Part shown: positions 9,184 through 17,419 of the stretch, one piece after another
How positions within the stretch are numbered: the stretch's first letter is position 1
Layout: the number at the start of each line of letters is the position of its first letter
NCBI RefSeq assembly: GCF_003390335.1
Contig: NZ_QUOU01000001.1
Span: 62,001 to 126,000 of the forward strand
Length of the DNA stretch: 64,000 nucleotides
DNA from: Thalassotalea euphylliae
GTDB taxonomy: Bacteria > Pseudomonadota > Gammaproteobacteria > Enterobacterales > Alteromonadaceae
Reading direction: 5' to 3'
The notes under the pieces: generated by a model
Databases searched by the model: none
What the model was told of the DNA's origin: nothing
What the model saw: only the letters and a program-made list of their open reading frames with translations
Position numbers and translations under genes: made by a program

Positions 9184-9337
9184 GACTCCATTTACCTTCT
9201 TGTTTAAGGGAGAGAAATACTGTGAAAAGACAGTACGATTACTGCCTAAGCATAGCTATTTAGATGGCTAAATAAAAGCGAAATTAACAACTTTCTTTGG
9301 CTGCTGTAGCAAAGGCTAAATGAGCGGAGAAAGCCAA

Positions 9338-9365
9338 ATGCCGAGTGAAAACTTTCACTCGGCAT
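9338..9365. repeat. Perfect 13-bp hairpin with 2-base loop
   Basis: ATGCCGAGTGAAA (9338-9350) / TTTCACTCGGCAT (9353-9365), about 30 bp past the stop of the leftward DUF445 gene. There is no T-run on either strand, so it may be a 3'-end stabiliser or factor-dependent terminator instead of a standard intrinsic terminator. Confidence 0.6.
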
Positions 9366-9396
9366 GACAAGCAGTTAAAACCAGATCAACGCTTGG

Positions 9397-10107
9397 CTAA
9401 AAGGTCTTGGTCAAGGCGGCAATACAGCCGATCACACCACCGAAGACACCGCCCCAAACCACGAGCCAGCCCAAATGCTTGCGGATCATATCTTGGATAA
9501 TTTCTTTTACTAATTGCGGGGTAAGCTCGTCAAGGCGCTGCTGAATAATATCGCTGACCTTTTCTTGCATATGAGCGATATTGCTATCGCCTTCCAATGA
9601 CTCGCGCAAATTGGTATGAAAATCGTCGGTTTGAGTGATGTCTTTCACGGCGCTTTTCATTTTTTCGATAAAAGGCTCGCGCATCGGTTGTAGTGCTTCA
9701 CTGCCGCCGACCATCGCCAGCATGCCACCGAATTGTGAGTTTTCAATAACATCCACTAGACCATCAAAAGCGGGATTTAAATCCACTTTTTCGATCACCG
9801 GCTCTAAGTTAATACTGGCAGCGCCACCTTTGTCATCCGAGAGGAAACGGTCGATATTTTCCTTGGTGAAAAACTGCTTCATCATTAATTCGCGAATACC
9901 AATTTTGAAATCTTCAAAGCGCGCCGGAATCACGCCAGAGCCATATAATCCGGGGACTTTTTCAAAGAGCATATGTACCGCAAGCCAATTGGTGACCGCA
10001 CCTGACAAAGCAAATAAGCCAATGGCAAAAACAACAGGTTGGGCAGCGAAATGACCAATAATAACCAGTAACAGGGCGACAAGGTTAGTGGTGCTACTTT
10101 TGTTCAC
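9397..10107 (-). CDS. DUF445 family membrane protein
   Basis: A 236-residue protein of the DUF445 (YheB-like) family, function unknown. It has an N-terminal hydrophobic region (about 7-40), a long helical, likely extracytoplasmic or cytosolic middle, and a C-terminal transmembrane segment (about 212-230, WLVVWGGVFGGVIGCIAAL). The motif FALSGAVTNWLAVHMLFEKVPGLYGSGVIP is characteristic of the family. The start appears to be a GTG at 10107, supported by GAGGA six bases upstream. It stands alone between the aminotransferase and a divergent cyclophilin gene. Confidence 0.88.
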   Translation of the reverse strand: MNKSSTTNLVALLLVIIGHFAAQPVVFAIGLFALSGAVTNWLAVHMLFEKVPGLYGSGVIPARFEDFKIGIRELMMKQFFTKENIDRFLSDDKGGAASINLEPVIEKVDLNPAFDGLVDVIENSQFGGMLAMVGGSEALQPMREPFIEKMKSAVKDITQTDDFHTNLRESLEGDSNIAHMQEKVSDIIQQRLDELTPQLVKEIIQDMIRKHLGWLVVWGGVFGGVIGCIAALTKTF

Positions 10108-10215
10108 TAAAATTCCTCGGTTTGCAGAAAACGATAAGTGCTGGCAATGGTAGCAAGTCTATTGAATTACTGACAATAGTTGCGCAAGATAAGCGGAAAA
10201 ACAACGGACGAAATC

Positions 10216-11115
10216 ATGATAAAAAAGCACCTTAACAGCTTGCTAAGTGCAGCACTTTTGTGGGTCAGCAGCCATGCCGTGGCAGACACTCAATGGCGCA
10301 CCCTAAGCCCTGATAACTTAATGGTGATGACCTTACCGCATGGCAAAGTGATATTTGAGTTAGCGCCGCAGTTTGCGCCACGCCACGTAGCACATTTCAA
10401 AGCGCTTGCGGCGAATGGTCACTATCAAGATAACAAGTTTTATCGCGTTATTGATGGTTTTGTCGCGCAAGCAGGGCCGGCAGAAAGTGAGCAAGCTTAT
10501 GGCGACAATTTAGGGCACGAGCAAACAGCGAGTACGATTTCGATGGAAAGTGAGTGGCTGTTAGCTCAATCGCCTCGGATCACGCCAGTGCAATCGCCGG
10601 ATTTATTTGCCAAACAAACGGGTTTTAGCGGTGGCTTTGCTGTTGCTAGCGATGATACGGAAAACAAAGCCTGGTTGACGCACTGTCCGGGAGTCTTAGC
10701 ACTGGCACGCGGTAACGAGCCTGATTCCGGCACTAGCCATTTTTATATCACCAATGGCCAAGCGCCACGTTATTTAGATCGCATTATGACGATATTTGGC
10801 CGAGTGGTTTATGGCATGAATCACGTACAGGCGATCACCCGTACTGCGGTCATTGAAGGGCAAGCTGCCGTTGATAATGCCGATTTTACACCGATTGTGA
10901 GTATGGCGTTAATGTCAAGCTTACCCATTGACGAGCAAATCACGATCCAAGTTGAAGACACTGAATCGGCAGCCTTTGTGAAAAAACTGGTGGAACGTCG
11001 TGCGCGTTCCCACGCATTTTTCTACAAAAAGCCGCCATCGGTGCTCGATGTTTGCCAGGTGCCCGTGGTCAGCAGAATCGTGCCCACAAATGCCGATAAG
11101 CCTAATAAAAGCTAG
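10216..11115 (+). CDS. Periplasmic cyclophilin-type peptidyl-prolyl isomerase
   Basis: Peptidyl-prolyl cis-trans isomerase catalysing proline isomerisation in exported proteins. From the ATG at 10216 the first ~23 residues form a signal peptide ending SSHAVA-D, which argues against the longer frame from 10180. The cyclophilin fold shows HVAHFKALAANGHYQDNKFYRVIDGFVAQAG and the active-site region GTSHFYITNGQAPRYLD. Between them lies an insertion of ~60 residues relative to small PpiA-type enzymes. The product is 299 residues. It is divergent from DUF445 and has no evident operon partners. Confidence 0.88.
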   Translation: MIKKHLNSLLSAALLWVSSHAVADTQWRTLSPDNLMVMTLPHGKVIFELAPQFAPRHVAHFKALAANGHYQDNKFYRVIDGFVAQAGPAESEQAYGDNLGHEQTASTISMESEWLLAQSPRITPVQSPDLFAKQTGFSGGFAVASDDTENKAWLTHCPGVLALARGNEPDSGTSHFYITNGQAPRYLDRIMTIFGRVVYGMNHVQAITRTAVIEGQAAVDNADFTPIVSMALMSSLPIDEQITIQVEDTESAAFVKKLVERRARSHAFFYKKPPSVLDVCQVPVVSRIVPTNADKPNKS

Positions 11116-11342
11116 CGCCAATGCGCCGTTAGCCAATCAGTGGTGTGTTTTGCTAGCGTAATACGGTTCCATGAAAAGCTGTGATCGCCAGCCATTTCAG
11201 CATAGCTGGCGCTCGATGCCCCTTGTTGCTTGGGTAAGCAACAGGCAAGGCTCGCATCAAGTGCTATTGAATGGACTGGTCATCCCTGCGCGAGTTTAAT
11301 ACGTAATTCAGTTTATTACTCTTCTGATTTTACGGTCATGCG

Positions 11343-12752
11343 ATGAAGACTGGCTTATTCTTGTTTACCAACGATTTACGCCTGCAAGATAATCGGGCAT
11401 TGTTTGAAGCCGCGCGTCAATGCGACAGGCTTATTTTGCTGTATGTGCTTGATGAGCAACAAGCTAACGCTCAGCAGTACCAGTGTCAGTGGGTGGGGGA
11501 GCACAGGCAAACATTTGTTATGCAAGCGCTAAATGACTTGGCGCAGCAGCTTTTGTTACTCGATCAAAAGCTCTTGATTGTAAAGGGCGCCACAACTGTA
11601 GTGCTCAGCACTTTGGTTGAGTCATATAGCGTTAAGGATATCTTTTATTCTGCAACGGGTGACTATCGTCAGCAGCAATTGATTGCATCTTACCAGCGCC
11701 AGCTTGCCAATTTAGCCGAGGCTAATCGGGTATTTGATGTGACATGGCAAGGTGTTTGGCAGCACACTTTATTTGAATCGTCTCAGTTACCGTTTGCGAT
11801 TGACGAAGTTCCCGCGACTTTTAGCAAATTTCGCCGATTACTAGAAAAACAGCTACCTGAAATCACGCAGCCGCAACAGCTAACGAGTTTGTCGCCAATG
11901 CCAGAAACTTTGCAGCACTACGATGCACAGCCGCTGGACATGGGGGCAACGTTTATTGATCACAGTGTGTTGCCAACATTGCAGTCATCATCGCTTTCAC
12001 CTTGTGATGATGCGAGCTTATTTGAAGGTGGTAGCCATGCTGGCGAATTACAGCTGGCGATATACTTTCAAAGTGAACTCCCGCAGCACTATAAAGAAAC
12101 GCGCAATGCGCTTGATGATTGGTCTTCATCAACGAAATTTAGCCCTTGGCTAGCCAGCGGTTGCGTGTCGCCAAGGCAGGTATATTGGGCGCTCAAAAAA
12201 CACGAACGCTTACAAGGGGAAAATGAATCCACTTACTGGATATTCTTTGAGTTATTGTGGCGTGACTATTTTCATTGGTTGGCGTTAAAAATAGGCAAAG
12301 ATTTATATGCGTTCACCGGCGTACACCATCATAAACCATTAACCAGCTTTCACGGCGAGCGCTTTATAAAATGGCAGTTGGGTTTAACCCCTTATCCGCT
12401 GGTTAATGCCATCATGCACCAGCTCAATAGCACGGGTTATATTTCTAATCGCGCTCGGCAAATTACCGCCAGTTGTTTGGTCAACGAGTTATCGCTTGAT
12501 TGGCGTTATGGTGCCGCCTATTTTCAACAGCAGCTCATTGATTACGATGCGGTCGTTAATTGGGGAAATTGGCAATATATTGCAGGTGTCGGTGCCGATC
12601 CTCGTGGTGGTCGGCACTTTAACCTAGCAAAACAGCAGCAACTGTTCGACCCAAACGGCGACTACATTGCCCGTTGGCAAGGTGAGCAGCAAGCAGCGCC
12701 GATTGATTCGGTGGATATCGCCGACTGGCCGATTGCTCATGGCGCATCGTAA
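11343..12752 (+). CDS. Cryptochrome/photolyase, DASH family
   Basis: Flavoprotein of 469 residues in the cryptochrome-DASH group, which repairs cyclobutane pyrimidine dimers in single-stranded DNA and may act as a blue-light receptor. The N-terminal Rossmann-like domain begins GLFLFTNDLRLQDNRAL. The C-terminal FAD-binding domain has STKFSPWLASGCVSPRQVYW, YWIFFELLWRDYFHWLALK and the family hallmark NWQYIAGVGADPRGGRHFN. The stop overlaps the next gene by 14 bp, so DUF2256 translation is probably coupled. It heads a light/redox gene cluster. Confidence 0.94.
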   Translation: MKTGLFLFTNDLRLQDNRALFEAARQCDRLILLYVLDEQQANAQQYQCQWVGEHRQTFVMQALNDLAQQLLLLDQKLLIVKGATTVVLSTLVESYSVKDIFYSATGDYRQQQLIASYQRQLANLAEANRVFDVTWQGVWQHTLFESSQLPFAIDEVPATFSKFRRLLEKQLPEITQPQQLTSLSPMPETLQHYDAQPLDMGATFIDHSVLPTLQSSSLSPCDDASLFEGGSHAGELQLAIYFQSELPQHYKETRNALDDWSSSTKFSPWLASGCVSPRQVYWALKKHERLQGENESTYWIFFELLWRDYFHWLALKIGKDLYAFTGVHHHKPLTSFHGERFIKWQLGLTPYPLVNAIMHQLNSTGYISNRARQITASCLVNELSLDWRYGAAYFQQQLIDYDAVVNWGNWQYIAGVGADPRGGRHFNLAKQQQLFDPNGDYIARWQGEQQAAPIDSVDIADWPIAHGAS

Positions 12753-12876
12753 AGTTCACTTACCGCAAAAAACATGTCCTGTATGTGCACGGCCTTTTGC
12801 TTGGCGGAAAAAATGGCGTCATTGTTGGGAGCAAGTGATCTATTGCTCACAGCGATGTCGTAGAAGTCGCGTTTGA
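12739..12876 (+). CDS. DUF2256 cysteine-rich mini-protein
   Basis: A 45-residue protein starting at an ATG inside the 3' end of the cryptochrome gene. It has CPVC (13-16), a WRKKWRHCW segment and C36/C40, matching the small DUF2256 family, a likely zinc-binding knuckle of unknown function. DUF2256 genes are often found near photolyase or cryptochrome genes, and the translational overlap suggests a functional link here. The highly basic composition (many Arg and Lys) would allow nucleic-acid binding; that is inference. Confidence 0.88.
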   Translation: MAHRKVHLPQKTCPVCARPFAWRKKWRHCWEQVIYCSQRCRRSRV

Positions 12877-12922
12877 CAGTAGATGTCGTTATCAAAATAA
12901 GTAATCAAAGCAGGAAGGTACG

Positions 12923-14548
12923 ATGTCAGCCAACACCGATACCATAACAACCACGAGTTATCAGCTCGATCAGCCAAGCCATCAGGCTTATCGAGAGCTG
13001 CGCTTGATCTTAGGTGATCAGCTAAACGCTGGACATTCGTGGTACCAAGAAAAGCACTCGGACGTGTTGTATGTGATTGCAGAATTACATCAAGAACAAA
13101 CGTATGTAACGCACCATGTGCAGAAAATTCAGGCGTTTTTTCTCGCCATGTCGCAGTTTGCAGGCGCGCTCAGCCAAGCTGGGCATCAGGTGTTACATTT
13201 GACGCTGGATGACACGCAGCATTATGCCGACCTTCCTCAATTACTCGCCAGTTTACTTGATAAGTACCAATGCCAAGTGTTTAGCTATCAGCGGCCAGAT
13301 GAATTTCGCCTTGCCGAGCAATTGTTTGGCTTTGCACGCGCATACTCAGGCACGAGCTATTGCGTTGAAACCGAGCATTTCTTTCTCACCTTTAATGAGC
13401 TAAGTGATTATTTCCAAGCAGAAAAACGCCACCGTTTAGAGACTTTTTATCGCAAGTTACGCAAGCGTTTTAACTATTTGATGACGGGCGAAACGCCAGA
13501 AGGTGGTCAATGGAACTATGATCAAGAGAACCGCCAAAAGCTTAAACCCCAAGATATTGAACAACTGCCCGAACCTCTGCTGTTTGGCAATGACGTCACG
13601 GCAATCAATAAACGGTTGGCGAGACATAACATTGCGCATTTTGGCGAGCAGCCAAACCAATTGTTGTGGCCGGTGAATCGCCAACAGGCAAAGGTCTTAC
13701 TTGAGCACTTCTGTGTAATTTGCTTACCTAAATTTGGCCAGTTTCAAGATGCCATGACGTGCCAAGGGCAAGATATGATGTCCGATCGTCAGTGGAGTTT
13801 GTATCACTCGCGCTTGTCGTTTGCGCTCAACACGAAAATTCTTTCACCACAACTTGTCGTCGACACGGCGATTGGTTATTACCGCCAACAACCGGATCTT
13901 ATTTCACTGGCGCAAATAGAAGGCTTTGTCCGGCAAATTCTTGGTTGGCGGGAGTTTGTTAGGGGCATTTATTGGGCAAATATGCCACATTACGCTGCGC
14001 AAAATGCGTTAGCTGCGAGTAACAACCTGCCCAAATGGTTTTGGAGCGGTGAAACGAAAATGAACTGTTTGCATCACGCGATCAAGCAATCACTGCAATA
14101 CGCATATGCTCACCATATTCAACGTTTGATGATCACCGGCAATTTTTGTTTGTTGGCCGGGGTTGCACCGGATCAAGTGGATGCTTGGTATCTCGGCATC
14201 TACATTGATGCCATTGAGTGGGTGGAAATGCCGAATACGCGAGGGATGAGCCAATTTGCTGATGACGGTATAGTTGCTTCAAAAGCCTATGCTGCCTCTG
14301 GTAATTACGTTGATAAAATGAGTGATTATTGCAAGTCGTGTGCGTACAAGGTGAAAGAAAAAACCACGGATGACGCCTGCCCACTCAATAGCCTGTATTG
14401 GCACTTTATGATCCGCCATCGCGCCAAGTTTGGTACCAACCCAAGGCAAGCCATGGTTTATCGCAATTGGGACAAACAAGCGGAAAGCCAGCAACAAGCG
14501 ACGCTGGCCAGAGCAGAGCAATTACTGGCACGGCTCGATGCGATTTGA
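12923..14548 (+). CDS. Cryptochrome/photolyase-related Fe-S flavoprotein (FeS-BCP / DPRP family)
   Basis: Deoxyribodipyrimidine photolyase-related protein of 541 residues, the family that includes Agrobacterium PhrB, a (6-4) photolyase with FAD, a lumazine-type antenna and a [4Fe-4S] cluster. The N-terminus LRLILGDQLNAGHSW is typical. The four cluster cysteines can be placed at C382, C470, C473 and C486 with the expected C-x2-C-x12-C spacing. The FAD domain shows ILGWREFVRGIYW and NFCLLAGVAPDQVDAWYLGIY. The ATG is preceded by GGAAGG. It lies 46 bp after DUF2256 and is likely in one operon with the DASH gene. Confidence 0.93.
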   Translation: MSANTDTITTTSYQLDQPSHQAYRELRLILGDQLNAGHSWYQEKHSDVLYVIAELHQEQTYVTHHVQKIQAFFLAMSQFAGALSQAGHQVLHLTLDDTQHYADLPQLLASLLDKYQCQVFSYQRPDEFRLAEQLFGFARAYSGTSYCVETEHFFLTFNELSDYFQAEKRHRLETFYRKLRKRFNYLMTGETPEGGQWNYDQENRQKLKPQDIEQLPEPLLFGNDVTAINKRLARHNIAHFGEQPNQLLWPVNRQQAKVLLEHFCVICLPKFGQFQDAMTCQGQDMMSDRQWSLYHSRLSFALNTKILSPQLVVDTAIGYYRQQPDLISLAQIEGFVRQILGWREFVRGIYWANMPHYAAQNALAASNNLPKWFWSGETKMNCLHHAIKQSLQYAYAHHIQRLMITGNFCLLAGVAPDQVDAWYLGIYIDAIEWVEMPNTRGMSQFADDGIVASKAYAASGNYVDKMSDYCKSCAYKVKEKTTDDACPLNSLYWHFMIRHRAKFGTNPRQAMVYRNWDKQAESQQQATLARAEQLLARLDAI

Positions 14549-14587
14549 GCGCCCCTATGAGCGTTTATAGATTAAAGCGTAAGCGCC

Positions 14588-15277
14588 TTAATTCTGCACA
14601 ACTGCAAATTGATTCTCGAACGGCGCCGCCTGTTGACCATCAAGCGTTAAGCTACTCACTGGCTTGTCGGGCTTGGCATAACTTAATCGCGATAGGCGAT
14701 TGGTGACGTGGTAACTATCGAGGCCGGAAATAGCGACAGTTTCTATCGACTCAATATCCACATAGCCGTCAGCACGCACAGCGCTCTCGCCGACGTGAAT
14801 TTGCATGATTTCACCAATGACAAATTCAGTATTATTTACTTCGATAGGCTTAACCTCAATAAGCTTTACGCCATATTTTAGCTGGCTTTCTGCAACAAAT
14901 GGCGCGTCGAAGTCATTCAAAAACTCAGGGGTTAAACCGACGACATCAAACTCGCTTTGCTCTTGCGCGTAACGGGCTGACGTTTGATGTGCCGCTTGCC
15001 AAAATTCTGCCGAGACTTGGTTAATGGTAAACAAACCAGTTTCGGTGATATTGGCAAAGGTATGGCGGGGCACAGAGTTGGGGCGCATCACCAAACCAAT
15101 CAGCGGTGGGTTGGCACCCAAGTGAACGACTGAGCTAACAATGGCAAGGTTGAGTTGACCATCGACATCTTGTGAGCCGATCAGGTTTGCACTCTTAAAA
15201 CCCGACAGACTGTTGATCAGGCGGGTGCGATACCTGTGCTCTAAATTGTCTAGTTCATCGCGTTCAAATGTCTTCAT
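14588..15277 (-). CDS. Flavin reductase-like (FMN-binding split barrel) protein
   Basis: A 229-residue protein of the flavin reductase-like/FMN-binding family (PF01613-like), expected to bind FMN and reduce flavin or act with a partner oxygenase. Visible are the SGFKSANLIGS and VVHLGANPPLIGLVMRP segments that form the flavin pocket, and ETGLFTINQV. The ATG at 15277 (MKTFERDELDNL) has AAGGA upstream and is preferred over the longer open frame. It is convergent with the photolyase-related gene, and its supply of reduced flavin would fit the surrounding photolyases; this is inference. Confidence 0.83.
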   Translation of the reverse strand: MKTFERDELDNLEHRYRTRLINSLSGFKSANLIGSQDVDGQLNLAIVSSVVHLGANPPLIGLVMRPNSVPRHTFANITETGLFTINQVSAEFWQAAHQTSARYAQEQSEFDVVGLTPEFLNDFDAPFVAESQLKYGVKLIEVKPIEVNNTEFVIGEIMQIHVGESAVRADGYVDIESIETVAISGLDSYHVTNRLSRLSYAKPDKPVSSLTLDGQQAAPFENQFAVVQN

Positions 15278-15321
15278 GATGGATTTGTCCTTATTTACTG
15301 CTTGGTACTTCTGATATGACC

Positions 15322-15537
15322 CTATTGCCAGCCTTGACGCCACTTGGCCGCGTCTTTTAAATCGCGCCAGTTTATTGCGCGAATGTTGTTCGTCATTACC
15401 GCTTGAATTTCACATAATGTCACCTTGCCATCGTCATCAAACTCGACGTTGATCACGGCAAAGTGTTTTTCTTTTTTTACGGGCTGAGTGTGTGTCCATT
15501 TGGAATGGAGCAGTTTGCGTGGTGCCACTTGGTTCAT
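15322..15537 (-). CDS. TIGR02450 family Trp-rich small protein
   Basis: A 71-residue protein matching the TIGR02450 family: KLLHSKWTHTQPVKKEKHF near the N-terminus, then a central acidic segment, and the C-terminal INWRDLKDAAKWRQGWQ. Three of its four tryptophans fall in the last 16 residues. The function is unknown, but such genes recur beside photolyase/cryptochrome genes in marine gammaproteobacteria (general recollection, not checked). It is 44 bp upstream of the flavin reductase-like gene, in the same direction. Confidence 0.85.
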   Translation of the reverse strand: MNQVAPRKLLHSKWTHTQPVKKEKHFAVINVEFDDDGKVTLCEIQAVMTNNIRAINWRDLKDAAKWRQGWQ

Positions 15538-15572
15538 GATGCTGTAAATTTCAAAATTTGTATGCTGCTTGG

Positions 15573-16118
15573 TTAAATGGCTTCGAGTACTTCGATGGCT
15601 TGTACATGCAACTTAAACTTTCCGGCGACCTTATCGCCAATCAATAAGCCGACTTGAATAGCGTCACCAAACCTCAGTGGCGGTGCATCTAGAATGTCGC
15701 GACCGCGAAAGCGCGGGCTAAAATCTTGTTCGGTAAAACTTAACTGCTGCCACTGGTTCGCCTCAGTGGTAAATTCTGCAACATACGCAGCGCCTTGGTA
15801 GATATCGTGTGTTTTCAGGCGTAGCTGATACTTTCGACCATCACCGCGAACCACTAAACGGACAACGCCGCCACTGCTAAAGTCAGGCGAGATGACACGG
15901 CGGATGGAAGCAAAACCGCCATTGTTGGCAAGTGATACGTCACCTTCAAATACCCCGTAGCCAAATTCATGGTAAAAGCGACTGGTCGAAATGCCGCCCA
16001 TCACTGAGTCGTTAACGGTTTGCCAGTGTTTGGTTTCGATATTGTCAAAAAGAATGTCGTCAGCAAAAGCATATGACGGGAGTGTCGCGAGCAAAGCAAG
16101 TATCCTGAGCAAATTCAT
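15573..16118 (-). CDS. CIA30 family protein, secreted
   Basis: A protein of 181 residues with a CIA30-type jelly-roll domain (complex I intermediate-associated protein 30 family). Landmarks are WQTVNDSVMGGISTSRF and VRLVVRGDGRKYQLRLKT. From the ATG at 16118 (GGAG about eight bases upstream) there is a signal peptide MNLLRILALLATLPSYAFA, so the mature protein is probably periplasmic. Bacterial CIA30 proteins have no firm role. It lies 35 bp upstream of the Trp-rich gene, forming a probable leftward trio with the flavin reductase. Confidence 0.86.
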   Translation of the reverse strand: MNLLRILALLATLPSYAFADDILFDNIETKHWQTVNDSVMGGISTSRFYHEFGYGVFEGDVSLANNGGFASIRRVISPDFSSGGVVRLVVRGDGRKYQLRLKTHDIYQGAAYVAEFTTEANQWQQLSFTEQDFSPRFRGRDILDAPPLRFGDAIQVGLLIGDKVAGKFKLHVQAIEVLEAI

Positions 16119-16224
16119 ACCTAACGCTCCCAAAGAAGCTGTTCTAGATGAATGGGCTAACGAAAGTGGAGCGTTAGCCAAGTAACACTAATATTGCTCA
16201 GTACGGTTTTGGATGAGGAAAAGT

Positions 16225-16698
16225 TTACTTATACCAAATCTCAACGACTTCGAGGTAACGCTCTCCTTCCGGGGTTTTAACCACGACTTCATCGTCAACT
16301 TGTTTGCCAATGAGCGCGCGGGCAACGGGGGAGTCGATGCTGATTTCGCCTTTTTTCACATCCCACTCATCAACACCAACCAAACGGTAGGTAAATTCCT
16401 TGTCGTCTTCATCAATCAGCTTGACCCAAGCACCAAAGAAAACTTTGCCTTCTTGTTGTTTCTCGGGATAAACGATTTGCAGATCTTCTAGGCGTTTGTT
16501 TAAAAAGCGCACGCGGCGGTCAATTTCACGCAGGCGTTTTTTGCCATAAATGTATTCCGCGTTTTCGCTGCGATCGCCTAGTGCCGCAGCTTCTGAGACG
16601 GCCTTAGTCACCTTAGGGCGCTCGTCTTTCCACAGGTATTTGAGCTCGCGATCAAGGCGTTCATAGCCTGCGCGAGTAATGTAATTTGATCGTTTCAT
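16225..16698 (-). CDS. greB: Transcription elongation factor GreB
   Basis: Stimulates transcript cleavage by backtracked RNA polymerase. The 157-residue protein has the N-terminal coiled coil with the acidic tip (ALGDRSENAEYIYGKKRLREIDRRVRFL region) and the C-terminal FKBP-like domain (EGKVFFGAWVKL ... ISIDSPVARALIGKQVDDEV). The YGKKRLREIDRR wording and the basic patch along the coiled coil distinguish GreB from GreA. The final gene of the leftward group, about 40 bp after the NYN gene. Confidence 0.96.
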   Translation of the reverse strand: MKRSNYITRAGYERLDRELKYLWKDERPKVTKAVSEAAALGDRSENAEYIYGKKRLREIDRRVRFLNKRLEDLQIVYPEKQQEGKVFFGAWVKLIDEDDKEFTYRLVGVDEWDVKKGEISIDSPVARALIGKQVDDEVVVKTPEGERYLEVVEIWYK

Positions 16699-16737
16699 GG
16701 GGTGATTATCAATTAAAATACGTGTCTTTAACAGTAA

Positions 16738-17220
16738 CTAGCGGCTTGCCAGTAATAAGCTGTCATCAATAGCCGTAAAACTATCAACGGAGGCCTTCAA
16801 GCTATTTGCTGTTAATGAAGCCACTGCCAATGCCTGCGTAGTCACACCGTGTTGCGCGCTAATGTGGTGCATCAATAAATCAAAATCACCATCGCCTGAC
16901 AGCAGGATCACTTTATCAACCGCAGCGGCTGCTTGCATAACATCTATGGTGATACCGACATCCCAATCGCCTTTAGCACTGCCATCGGCACGTTGAATAA
17001 AGGGCTTGAGTTTGACATTAAAACCGATGTGCTTGAGCGCCGTTTGAAACTTGTGCTGCTGGTCGTCACTGCGCTGGATCGCATAGGCGTTGGCGAGCAC
17101 AATATCATGATCTGCGCTGATTTGTTGCCAGAAAGCACGATAATTAAACTGGCGGCCAAATGCTTGGCGCGTAGTGTAATAAATGTTTTGAACGTCAACG
17201 AAAATCGCAGTTTTTATCAT
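16738..17220 (-). CDS. NYN domain protein (LabA/DUF88-like)
   Basis: A 160-residue PIN-like NYN-domain protein, predicted to be a metal-dependent ribonuclease. The acidic active-site residues are visible in TAIFVDVQNIYYTTR (D9), GDWDVGITIDVM and ILLSGDGDFDLLMHHI, the last being the signature of the LabA/DUF88 group. There is no extra domain. It precedes greB by 39 bp and may share its transcript. The physiological RNA target is unknown. Confidence 0.88.
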   Translation of the reverse strand: MIKTAIFVDVQNIYYTTRQAFGRQFNYRAFWQQISADHDIVLANAYAIQRSDDQQHKFQTALKHIGFNVKLKPFIQRADGSAKGDWDVGITIDVMQAAAAVDKVILLSGDGDFDLLMHHISAQHGVTTQALAVASLTANSLKASVDSFTAIDDSLLLASR

Positions 17221-17419
17221 ATGTTGTTATTACGAGTTGGGATTTGGCGTAGTGGTTGGTGACAACGCCAGTGTAATCGAACCGTGCCGAATTAGCATTA
17301 TCCCTGTTAGTATTATCTCAATTAGCGGTGGTGGAATAATCACAGCGAGATTATCGGCTAGCTGGTACAATCTTGAAATTACCGTTTTCGGTTTATCTTA
17401 ATTTTAGAAGGGCATCAAT

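Noticed and set aside
11171..11302. 43-codon open frame between the cyclophilin and cryptochrome genes
   Set aside because: It has no convincing ribosome-binding site and no recognisable motif; the region also contains two small hairpins (for example CGCCAGC/GCTGGCG). It may be leader sequence of the cryptochrome operon.
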